Source of the DNA: JAABVY01 sp964627935
GTDB taxonomy: Bacteria; Zixibacteria; MSB-5A5; JAABVY01
Direction of reading: 5' to 3'
Assembly: GCA_964627935.1 (NCBI GenBank)
Contig: CAZVLB010000015.1
Location: forward strand, 44,115-108,114
Length of the DNA: 64,000 nt
Shown here: positions 33,189-41,450 of the stretch, in pieces
Numbering within the stretch: position 1 is the first letter of the stretch
Layout of the letters: the number at the start of each line of letters is the position of its first letter
Notes under the pieces: model-generated
Databases searched by the model: none
The model's input: the letters and a program-made list of their open reading frames with translations, nothing else
What the model was told of the DNA's origin: nothing
Position numbers and translations under genes: made by a program

Positions 33189-35201
33189 GTGAAAGCGCAT
33201 CTTTGGGTCATACTTCTGGCGTCTCTGATATTTCTAACAGATCCCGCATCTGCCAGAAAATCGCCCCTGGAATTAATCGATGCCGAATATCATCAGGGCG
33301 AGTTGACCTATGGCGAAAGCCTGATCCTCAAACTTCAAAGCGTCCGCGCACCCAACGAACTCCCGCAGCGATTCAAAACCGAAGTATATCCGGTCAAAAA
33401 GTCGGCCACGGAAATCATGCTGGAGGCGGTACGCAACCTGGACAGGCTCTCACCCTCGGAGCAAAATACAGCCAAAGATTACCTGGCCCGTCCGCCCTCA
33501 ACGCATGCTTATGACAGCCCCGGCGGATTTTTCAAAATACATTACAGCATAAGCGGAGCCCATGCGATTTTCCCCGATGATACCGATCCTGCCAACGGCA
33601 TCCCCGATCTTGTGGAATGGGTGGCCGACTATTGTGACAGCGCGTATAATTGCCAGACCGGATCATTGGGATATCTTGCGCCCCCCTCCGATGGCACGTT
33701 GGGTGGTGACGATAAATATGATATCTACCTTATCGATATGCCCTATTACGGCTACTGTCAGCCGGAAAGCGAGGGACCCGAGGAATGGCCCGACTGGATC
33801 AGCTACATGGCCATGAATAATGAGTTCATCGATTTCCCTCCCAATGATGATCCCGAGGGCGATCAGAAAGGCGCCGCACGGGTTACCGCCGCCCATGAAT
33901 TTTTTCATGCTGTGCAGTTTGCCTACACCAACCTGGCGGAAAGCTGGTACATGGAAGTGTCCTCGACCTGGATGGAGGAAATCTGTTATCCGCTTGTTAA
34001 CGACAATTATAATTACCTTGATGATTTCTTCGATAGCCCGCATCTGTCGCTGTACGACTTAAGCGATAATCATGAGTATGGCGCATTTGTTTTCAATATA
34101 TTTCTCGATCAGAATTTCGATACCCTGCTGATTCGGTCTATCTGGGAGGACATGCGTTACAATACCGATGCCCTGCAGGTAATCAATTCAAATCTGCAGG
34201 AATACAATTCCGATCTCTATTCGGTTTTCAACGAGTTTGCCCTATGGAACTGGTGCACCGGCGGACGCGATGACGGCCTGCATTATCCCGAGGGCGCGTC
34301 TTACCCGGTCTACTCTATAAATAGCGCTGTCAGCATATATCCGACCGGCGTACTTGAGCCACCCCTGGCAACCCTGCCCGGAGGATTGGCGGCAAATTAT
34401 ATCAAGTATACGAATCCAGATCAGCTTCTGGGCGATATGCTGTTGACATTCGATGGCCAGGATGGCGTTCATTGGGATGCTAATGTGATCCTGGCACAAC
34501 CCGGCAATAATTATATCTTCACGGAAATTCAGCTCAATGAGGCCCGGGCCGGATCGCTTCTGGTGCAGGAAATTGAAAATTATGAATATATACTGCTTGT
34601 CCCGACTGTGAAAACATGGTACGGCGATGATTTCGAGTATACTTATACGGGCGAATTATATCCCTGGCCGGATTACGGCGTGGCCGTGGCCGATATTGGG
34701 CCATATCAGATATATTCCAATAACAGTCGCGATGTAGAATTCAAGGTTTATAACCGTGGCCAGAATATGGATATTTTCCATTTCGATATATCTGACGAAC
34801 TGGGCTGGGATTTCGATCTGTATGACACTCTTCTGGCGATTCCGCTGAAGGATTCGGCTTATGTGCAGGCCCAGGTGATATCATCGGCGGGAATTCTGCC
34901 AGGGACCATAAACAATATTATCCTGTCGGCCCGTGCCAATTCGGACAGCACGGCGGTGGGAGTTGATTCATTGCCGATGGCGACGGTACGTTTCAATGGC
35001 GACTCCAATAATGACGGCACGATTAATGTCAGCGATGCGGTCTGGATCATAAATTTCGTGTTTACCAATGGCGACGAGCCCCGGCCGGAGCTTTATGCCG
35101 GAGATGCCAACTGCGATGGCGATGTAAATGTCTCTGATGCGGTTCATATAATAAACTACGTTTTTGCACAGGGCCCCCAACCGCCCTGCTGGGTCTATTA
35201 A
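33189..35201 (+). CDS. Secreted gluzincin-type metalloprotease (HExxH) with dockerin
   Basis: 670 residues, GTG start with CGGAG upstream. Signal peptide (1-22). The catalytic motif is HEFFH (His236, Glu237, His240), followed about 20 residues on by WYMEVSSTWMEE, where a Glu can be the third zinc ligand. This fits the MXAN_6640-type metalloprotease group; the assignment is from memory. A beta-rich region follows, and the C-terminus is a dockerin with F-hands GDSNNDGTINVSD and GDANCDGDVNVSD. With the C25 and M14 proteins it makes three dockerin-tagged proteases in 21 kb. Confidence 0.85.
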   Translation: MKAHLWVILLASLIFLTDPASARKSPLELIDAEYHQGELTYGESLILKLQSVRAPNELPQRFKTEVYPVKKSATEIMLEAVRNLDRLSPSEQNTAKDYLARPPSTHAYDSPGGFFKIHYSISGAHAIFPDDTDPANGIPDLVEWVADYCDSAYNCQTGSLGYLAPPSDGTLGGDDKYDIYLIDMPYYGYCQPESEGPEEWPDWISYMAMNNEFIDFPPNDDPEGDQKGAARVTAAHEFFHAVQFAYTNLAESWYMEVSSTWMEEICYPLVNDNYNYLDDFFDSPHLSLYDLSDNHEYGAFVFNIFLDQNFDTLLIRSIWEDMRYNTDALQVINSNLQEYNSDLYSVFNEFALWNWCTGGRDDGLHYPEGASYPVYSINSAVSIYPTGVLEPPLATLPGGLAANYIKYTNPDQLLGDMLLTFDGQDGVHWDANVILAQPGNNYIFTEIQLNEARAGSLLVQEIENYEYILLVPTVKTWYGDDFEYTYTGELYPWPDYGVAVADIGPYQIYSNNSRDVEFKVYNRGQNMDIFHFDISDELGWDFDLYDTLLAIPLKDSAYVQAQVISSAGILPGTINNIILSARANSDSTAVGVDSLPMATVRFNGDSNNDGTINVSDAVWIINFVFTNGDEPRPELYAGDANCDGDVNVSDAVHIINYVFAQGPQPPCWVY

Positions 35202-35230
35202 TGGCCGACGCACAATCGGGTCTTTTTTTG

Positions 35231-35259
35231 TTGACTTAAGTCATTCAACAACTTAAAAT
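35231..35259 (+). promoter_or_regulatory. Promoter of the Ser/Thr kinase gene with overlapping palindrome
   Basis: TTGACT (35231-35236), a 17-bp spacer and TAAAAT (35254-35259), start near 35266. A perfect 12-bp palindrome TGACTTAAGTCA (35232-35243) overlaps the -35 element and could be an operator. Confidence 0.6.
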
Positions 35260-35286
35260 CTCGTCATTAATATGGGCAAGCGATAG

Positions 35287-36978
35287 ATGGATACAAAACG
35301 TATAGGGAAATACGAAATTCTGGAAAAACGAGGCGAGGGCGGTTTCGGTGTGCTTTATCGCGCATTCGACACTGTCATCGAACGTGAAATCGCCTTAAAA
35401 CTCTTGCATCGTCAGCTTGCCGCCGAGGAAAAATTCTCGGCCTGGTTTCATCGCGAAGCCAAGGCCATGGCCCGTCTAAATCATCCCAATATCGTAACCA
35501 TCTACAACTTCGAGGTTATCGGCGAGGATCATTTCATTGTCATGGAATTTGTCGACGGCATGAATGTCGATGAAATCCTGAATGAAAAAGGGCCCAGCAG
35601 TATCAAGGATATGGTCCTGATCAGCCGCCAGCTTCTGTCGGCACTCGGTTTCGCGCATAAAAACGGCATCATCCATCGCGATATCAAACCCTCGAACATA
35701 ATGGTGACATCCACGGGCCTGGTAAAGATTACCGATTTCGGTATCGCCAAAATCCTGGGATCATCGAAACTGACCCAGACCGGTACAGCGGCAGGATCGT
35801 TGCCGTATATGTCGCCGGAACAGATTCGCGGCGCCAAAAATATCGACTTCCGAACTGATATTTATTCGCTCGGAATTACGCTCTACCAGATGCTCTCCGG
35901 CAAGGTGCCGTTCAAGGAGGACTCTGATTTCCTGCTGATGCGCGCGCATCTGGAGAAAGATCCGCCTCCCATCACCGATATCCGCCAGGATATCCCGCGT
36001 GGTTTGGAGCAGATTCTGCTAAAAGCGCTGGAAAAGAACCCGGAAGGCAGATTTACATCGACCCAGGAGATGTCCGCGGCATTGGCGGATTTCCAGAAAA
36101 GCGCCAGCATCGATTCCGGCGACGATATCTCTCTGGCCTCCGAGGTTTATGAAAAGCTTTCAGAAGAGAAAACAGCAATCAAGCCATCCGAAAAGAAAGA
36201 AGAGCCAAAGCAGGATAAGGATTCGGATAAAACCGAATTTAAACCATTGCCCACAACTAAAAAGGGCCCTCGGCCTGTGCTTATGCTTCTGGCAGTGATC
36301 GCCGTTGTTGTCGTCATCTTTGTTACATGGCAGGTGCTTTCAAGGCCAGGGGAGGAAGAGCCGGTCATTATCGGCGATGACACCACCACTGTTGCTCAGG
36401 CTGATGATAAAACCGATGATGATCAGCAACCGATAGATATTGATGCCGACCAGGGTCAGCAGGATACAGATACGGATCAGGATACACCTGCTGCACCTGA
36501 ATATGAGGGCAAGCTGTCGATTAGTTATTCACCTTTCGATTATGCCGATGCCGCCGATGTCTACCTGAGCGGTGTCAGGATTCCGCATAATAATGTGCCC
36601 ATCAGCCTGGACACTTTGAAGCCCGGCCAGTACACACTGCTCATAAAGAGCCGCAGCCGCGGTAATGACAGCTTCTTCGACACGGTTACGGTTTCAGAAA
36701 AACGCCAGATACGCAGCTATGATTTCACTGGCGGCAGGGGCAAGGTGCGTGTCAGCGCCGGCCTTAAAAAAGGCGGTTCAACCGATTACATTCCCGCCAA
36801 TATCTACATCGATGATCGCAAGACCGAATTCGGGACACCGCACGCATTCGAACTTCTGGCCGGACCGCATAAAATATCCGTCAAACATGACGATTATAAA
36901 CCAGTAAGGGACTATGAGATAGTTTATATCGAGCCCTTTGATGATATCAGGAAGTTCTACGATTTAAGAAAAAAATAA
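35287..36978 (+). CDS. Membrane Ser/Thr protein kinase (PknB type) with PEGA-like ectodomain
   Basis: 563 residues. Cytoplasmic kinase domain (about 9-270): glycine loop GEGGFGVLYRA, ATP-binding Lys38, catalytic HRDIKPSN with Asp132, DFG at Asp150, and the PYMSPEQI activation end. All catalytic residues are intact. A charged linker is followed by a transmembrane helix (about 332-352), an acidic spacer and PEGA-like beta domains at the C-terminus. It should phosphorylate Ser/Thr in cytoplasmic proteins while sensing the envelope side. It stands 108 bp before the lipoprotein run 37087-45023 on the same strand, which may be its functional partner set. Confidence 0.93.
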   Translation: MDTKRIGKYEILEKRGEGGFGVLYRAFDTVIEREIALKLLHRQLAAEEKFSAWFHREAKAMARLNHPNIVTIYNFEVIGEDHFIVMEFVDGMNVDEILNEKGPSSIKDMVLISRQLLSALGFAHKNGIIHRDIKPSNIMVTSTGLVKITDFGIAKILGSSKLTQTGTAAGSLPYMSPEQIRGAKNIDFRTDIYSLGITLYQMLSGKVPFKEDSDFLLMRAHLEKDPPPITDIRQDIPRGLEQILLKALEKNPEGRFTSTQEMSAALADFQKSASIDSGDDISLASEVYEKLSEEKTAIKPSEKKEEPKQDKDSDKTEFKPLPTTKKGPRPVLMLLAVIAVVVVIFVTWQVLSRPGEEEPVIIGDDTTTVAQADDKTDDDQQPIDIDADQGQQDTDTDQDTPAAPEYEGKLSISYSPFDYADAADVYLSGVRIPHNNVPISLDTLKPGQYTLLIKSRSRGNDSFFDTVTVSEKRQIRSYDFTGGRGKVRVSAGLKKGGSTDYIPANIYIDDRKTEFGTPHAFELLAGPHKISVKHDDYKPVRDYEIVYIEPFDDIRKFYDLRKK

Positions 36979-37086
36979 TAAAATCTGCCCGGCTGGAACG
37001 TAAATTATATGCAGGCAATAACTTTTAACTTGATTTTTTAACTCCGGGATTCTATGTTCCAGCTAAATAGACCAGGAGGGTTTATA

Positions 37087-38130
37087 ATGTTCAGGGACAG
37101 AAGCTTTATAGTTTTCTCGTTGACACTTGTCATTCTTCTCTTCGCATGTTCATCCGCGCAGAAAAACAGCGACCCGGTAGCCGATCCTGAAGTCCAAAAT
37201 ACGATCGAGCAGGCCCGGGATTTATATTATCAGGCCGAGTTTGAAGACGCCGTAATCAAGACCTCCTCGCTTCTGGCCACAAAGGAACTCAGCCCGGAGC
37301 AGGAAAAGGACGCACTCCTGGTGCTGGCCATGTCGGAGGTCAATCGCGGACAGGAAAATGAGGCCCGTGCTTATCTCTCACGCCTGGCCGATCTCGATCC
37401 AACAGTCGAGCTTACCCCCGATGATTATCCGCCCCAGATGATGCGTATCTGGTATCAGGTGGAAGGTGAAATCCCCGATGAAAAACGGCCCAAAAGCGAT
37501 ATGGAAACGATCGCGGTCATGTATTTCGACAATATGTCAATCTCCGACGACCAGGAAAAGCTGGAGCCCCTGTCCAAGGGCCTGATGGCGATGATGATCC
37601 AGGATATCAGCAAGACCGACAAATTGCGTGTGGTCGAACGTGACCGGATCAACTTCCTTTTAGACGAATTGAAGCTCCAGCAGTCTGATCTGACAGACAA
37701 AAGCACCGCGGTCAAAATGGGCAAGCTGGTCGGCGCCCAGACACTCCTGATGGGCGGTTTCATGAAGCTGGACAAGAACAATTTCAAGATTTACGGACGT
37801 CTCGTATCGGTCGAAACCAGCGAAATAATCAAGGCCGAGGAAGTCGAAGGCGATCCTGATGATATTTTCGAATTGCAGAAAGAATTAGTTTTCAAGATAC
37901 TTGATGATTTAAAAGTAGATGTCGACAAGAATACAAAGGACGTGATTGAGCAGGGCAAGGATGCCAAGTACGAGGCCCTGTACCATTACTCCCTTGGTCT
38001 GGCTCTACAGGATAAAAACGACTATGCCGGCGCTTTCGCCGAATACCGCAAGGCCCTCGAGATATCTCCGGGCTATGCCGAGGCGGAAGAACAGATGGAT
38101 CGGCTGAGACCGTTAGCAATGGAAGGATAG
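37087..38130 (+). CDS. CsgG-like lipoprotein with TPR segments (first copy)
   Basis: 347 residues from the ATG at 37087, chosen for the AGGAGG at a good distance; an in-frame ATG at 37054 lacks one. Lipobox LLFAC gives a lipidated Cys. TPR-like helices (about 35-120) precede a CsgG/curli-assembly-like domain (about 140-290: IAVMYFDNMSISDD, LSKGLMAMMIQDISKTDKLRVVERD, GAQTLLMGGFMKL). A final TPR follows. CsgG itself makes an outer-membrane secretion pore, but many CsgG-like proteins do not. It is paralogous to the next gene. Confidence 0.8.
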   Translation: MFRDRSFIVFSLTLVILLFACSSAQKNSDPVADPEVQNTIEQARDLYYQAEFEDAVIKTSSLLATKELSPEQEKDALLVLAMSEVNRGQENEARAYLSRLADLDPTVELTPDDYPPQMMRIWYQVEGEIPDEKRPKSDMETIAVMYFDNMSISDDQEKLEPLSKGLMAMMIQDISKTDKLRVVERDRINFLLDELKLQQSDLTDKSTAVKMGKLVGAQTLLMGGFMKLDKNNFKIYGRLVSVETSEIIKAEEVEGDPDDIFELQKELVFKILDDLKVDVDKNTKDVIEQGKDAKYEALYHYSLGLALQDKNDYAGAFAEYRKALEISPGYAEAEEQMDRLRPLAMEG

Positions 38131-38136
38131 CGCTTA

Positions 38137-39447
38137 TTGAAACTTAAGATACTGTTTCTCCTGACAGCCTTAGCAATTCTCCTGGTTTCCTGCTCCAGCG
38201 GCCTCTATAATCGCGGCAAGCAGGATTTTGATGCTGGAAACTATGAGGATGCAATTTTAACATTCAAGAAGGCGGCCGCTGTCAACCCGGAAAAAGCCGC
38301 CAACTGGCGTTTCCTCGGCATGGCTTATTATCACAATGAGCAGTACGCCGAAGCCACCGACGCCCTCAAGCAGGCCTCGATCCTCGATCCCGATGACGGT
38401 ACCAGTGTGCTCTATCTTGGCATGTCTTATGAGCGCATGGGTATGCTGCGGGATGCCGCAGAGCTTTATCGCACATATCTCGATAAAAATCCCGACGGTA
38501 AAATCGCCGACCGGGTCAGACATCGCGCACGCTATCTGACCGATAAAGCGGTACAGGATGAGGTTCAGCAGCTTATCGCCGATGAGAAGGCGATCGACAC
38601 TGAAACACTTCCCGACAACACAGTGGCTGTGGTCGGATTCAATCCCGGAAACCTGTCCACACGTTATGCTCCGCTTGCCAGGGGATTGTCCGAACTTCTG
38701 GTTATCGACCTGAGCAAGGTACCCGAATTGACACTGGTGGAACGGCTCAAACTGCAGGCCATCTTAGATGAGCTGGAACTAACCCGTTCCGAGTATTTCG
38801 ACAAAGATAAAGTTCCGCGTGTCGGCAAACTGGTCGGCGCCGGACGGCTCGTTTCCGGACAGCTTTCACAACCGCAGCAGAATGAGCTCAAACTCGAATC
38901 CGGCATCATAGCCGTTAAAGACGGTTTTGTGGATTATCCCGCCGATGTCGAGGGGGATCTGAATCAGTTCTTCGCCCTGCAGGACAGCCTGGCTGCGAAT
39001 ATACTGCGCAGTATGGGAATTCCGATTACCGAGGAAATCAAACAGAAGCTGGCCGAGCGGCCGACCGAATCATTTCTTGCGTTTTTGTCATACAGCCTTG
39101 GGCTGGAATATATGGATCAGGGCATGTTTTCGCTGGCTGAAGCACAGTTTGAAAACGCGCTGAAAGAAGATCCGAATTTCCAGATGGCTCGTGAAGCTCA
39201 AGGCCAGGTAGAGGGTCTTTCCGATTATACCGGCCAGGTCGAACCCGCATCGCAATTCGAACGTGATGTCAGGACAACCGTGCTTTCGCAGACTATCGGC
39301 ATTGAAGGCGGACAAAATCTCAAGGACTTGCAGAATACCCTGGGGTTCCAGCCCGATGTAACGACCGAGGATGCGGATGATCCATACACCGAACCGGTTG
39401 TGGGTACCGGAAAAGTTACCGTAACAGGAAACATGGATGAACAGTAA
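38137..39447 (+). CDS. CsgG-like lipoprotein with TPR segments (second copy)
   Basis: 436 residues, TTG start with AAGGA upstream, 6 nt after the previous stop. Lipobox ILLVSC. Two to three TPR units (about 25-130: NWRFLGMAYYHNEQYAEATD) are followed by a CsgG-like domain (NTVAVVGFNPGNLSTRYAPLA, LSKVPELTLVERLKLQAILDEL, GKLVGAGRLVSGQL). The last 90 residues are low in recognisable motifs. The order lipoprotein, TPR, CsgG repeats that of the preceding gene, so the pair arose by duplication. Both probably sit on the periplasmic face of the outer membrane. Confidence 0.8.
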   Translation: MKLKILFLLTALAILLVSCSSGLYNRGKQDFDAGNYEDAILTFKKAAAVNPEKAANWRFLGMAYYHNEQYAEATDALKQASILDPDDGTSVLYLGMSYERMGMLRDAAELYRTYLDKNPDGKIADRVRHRARYLTDKAVQDEVQQLIADEKAIDTETLPDNTVAVVGFNPGNLSTRYAPLARGLSELLVIDLSKVPELTLVERLKLQAILDELELTRSEYFDKDKVPRVGKLVGAGRLVSGQLSQPQQNELKLESGIIAVKDGFVDYPADVEGDLNQFFALQDSLAANILRSMGIPITEEIKQKLAERPTESFLAFLSYSLGLEYMDQGMFSLAEAQFENALKEDPNFQMAREAQGQVEGLSDYTGQVEPASQFERDVRTTVLSQTIGIEGGQNLKDLQNTLGFQPDVTTEDADDPYTEPVVGTGKVTVTGNMDEQ

Positions 39448-40600
39448 TATGGGAAAAGAGATTCATATCATAAAGATTTTTGTCCTGCTATTGCTTGCCG
39501 GGGCACTGTTTGGCAGTCAGCCTTTGGAGGGGCAGATAGTTTTTGGGCAGCCCCCGGCAGGTGATGCAAAATTCGTACTGCAAAGCTGGACAATTACAGA
39601 TACCGCAGATGCGGAAACCAGCCTCACTCAATGGGTCATTCCAATTGCGGCCTTTGTACCTGTACGTGACAATATGGAGGTTATCGTGACATCCTCCACA
39701 GCCTCATCGAGCCAGGATATAGAAGGCGGTGAAAGCAACAGCTTAAACGGACTCAATGATACCCGAGTAGCATTGTATGGCTCACTTTTCGAGGATCGCT
39801 TTATGTGGGGAGTGGGACTGAATCTTCCCACCGGCAAGAAAGCGCTCAACAATGAGGAGATCGGAATAGTAAACATCCTGACAGAAGAATTTTTGAACTA
39901 TCCTATAAAAAATTATGGTGAGGGCTTTGGCCTGAATATCGAGGGTGGCTATGCGCGCAGCTTTGATATCTATACCGTCGGTATCGGCGCCGGTTATATC
40001 TTCAAAACATCCTATGAACCCTTAGACGGTGTCGAGGATTACAAGCCCGGCAATATCCTGCGCACAGGCGGTTACGCGTCATTTAAATCTGAAGGCTATC
40101 GCGGCAACATCGCGGCGGTATTTCATCTTTTCTCCGATGATGAGCTTGATGGCGAGCCGGTTTTCAGGGATGGCAATATAATCGATCTCAGGCTCGAACT
40201 CGCGCTTTTGGAGAACCCCGCCTCGGCATCGATAGGTTTCCGTCAGCTGATACGCGGCAAAGAGAAACGCATTATCGGCGGAGAATTCATGACAGAACCG
40301 GAAAAGAGCCGAGGGGACGAGAGCCGTGTCAGCGGACGAGCCGGGTATGCAGTCAATGAGAATATGACGATCAGGCTGCTTCTGGATTACAAGCGCGTGG
40401 CGGCCAATGGCTACGATGATGAACATGTGCGCAGCTTTGGATCGTCGAATTACTTTGGAATCGGTTTCGGCGGATCGGCAATCTTAAGCGAGGTCCTGCA
40501 CGGTTTCGGCGAATTTGAATATTTCAGCGGTAATGCCGATGACAGCGCACTGGACCTCAGCGGATGGCAGATCGCCATTGGAGCAGGAGCGACATTCTGA
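39437..40600 (+). CDS. Outer-membrane beta-barrel-like protein
   Basis: 387 residues with a signal peptide (about 10-35) and alternating amphipathic strands ending in a terminal aromatic (AIGAGATF), typical of outer-membrane barrels. Phrases such as MWGVGLNLPTGKK and YTVGIGAGYIFKTSYEP resemble the MetA-pathway/transporter-type barrels, but the family is not certain. Its start overlaps the previous gene by 11 nt and its stop overlaps the cohesin-like gene (TGATG), so all are translationally coupled. Confidence 0.75.
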   Translation: MNSNMGKEIHIIKIFVLLLLAGALFGSQPLEGQIVFGQPPAGDAKFVLQSWTITDTADAETSLTQWVIPIAAFVPVRDNMEVIVTSSTASSSQDIEGGESNSLNGLNDTRVALYGSLFEDRFMWGVGLNLPTGKKALNNEEIGIVNILTEEFLNYPIKNYGEGFGLNIEGGYARSFDIYTVGIGAGYIFKTSYEPLDGVEDYKPGNILRTGGYASFKSEGYRGNIAAVFHLFSDDELDGEPVFRDGNIIDLRLELALLENPASASIGFRQLIRGKEKRIIGGEFMTEPEKSRGDESRVSGRAGYAVNENMTIRLLLDYKRVAANGYDDEHVRSFGSSNYFGIGFGGSAILSEVLHGFGEFEYFSGNADDSALDLSGWQIAIGAGATF

Positions 40601-41442
40601 TGAAAAGAATTACTTCGCTTACTATATCGGATTTAATGGCCCTGATTATGGGCCTGGTGACATTATTCATGCTGACTATTCTGTTGCCCGGATGCAGCTC
40701 CTCGAGCGGCCCGGAATTCACCGTACCGGTCAGGTTGAGTGCCATAGTTGGACCCCAGGGGCAGGTTTCCAATGTCACCTCGGCCACTCTAACTGTCTTT
40801 GAAAACGAAAATATACTGGCCACGCAGGATATGACTGTGCTGGCCGGCAGAGTTGTGGCTGAAGTTGATGTTCCGCCCGGACAGGATTTGACGTTTACAG
40901 TGAATGCCTATTCCGATCAGGATGTGCTCCTGTATTCCGGGTCGGCTGATACTGATGTCGGACTTGGCGAGGATATTACGCTCGAAATTAATTTGATTCC
41001 GCAGGTCCTGATGCTCAAGGTTGATCCGCTTTATTCATTGATAACGGCCCAGGGGCCGGACAATGAATTCTATTTTGATATCTATGTGTATAATGTCCAG
41101 GAACTATTCGGGGCCAGTTTCAGAATAGAGTATTCAAATAGCTTTGTGGTTTTGACCAATGTTGAAATCGGCGATTTCCTGGGACAGGAGCCGATTACCC
41201 TGATACGCAATGAAAATGATTATACGGCAGTCAGTATCACCCGCACGAGGGGACAGAACGGTATCTCCGGTTCGGGACATCTGGCAAGAATATATTACTA
41301 CGGCCAGTCAACTGGTACGTCACAGCTGGAATTCAATCCAAATACTGTCAGCCTTTTAAATCCCGATGGCAATCCGGTCAACAATTTTTCCAGTCTGGTT
41401 CTGGAAAACGGAGCTGTTGAAGTGGCCGTGGAAACCCCTTAG
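40600..41442 (+). CDS. Lipoprotein with a cohesin-like domain
   Basis: 280 residues from the ATG that overlaps the previous stop. Lipobox LLPGC follows a hydrophobic segment. Residues about 40-135 form a first beta domain. The C-terminal 140 residues look like a cohesin: FYFDIYVYNVQELFGASFRI, then EIGDFLG, SGSGHLARIYYY and a closing LENGAVEV strand. Cohesins bind dockerins, and three dockerin-tagged proteases are encoded at 14134, 28685 and 33189. The assignment is from pattern only, so a generic beta-sandwich remains possible. The lipid anchor would place it on the outer membrane. Confidence 0.7.
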   Translation: MKRITSLTISDLMALIMGLVTLFMLTILLPGCSSSSGPEFTVPVRLSAIVGPQGQVSNVTSATLTVFENENILATQDMTVLAGRVVAEVDVPPGQDLTFTVNAYSDQDVLLYSGSADTDVGLGEDITLEINLIPQVLMLKVDPLYSLITAQGPDNEFYFDIYVYNVQELFGASFRIEYSNSFVVLTNVEIGDFLGQEPITLIRNENDYTAVSITRTRGQNGISGSGHLARIYYYGQSTGTSQLEFNPNTVSLLNPDGNPVNNFSSLVLENGAVEVAVETP

Positions 41443-41450
41443 GAAAGACT

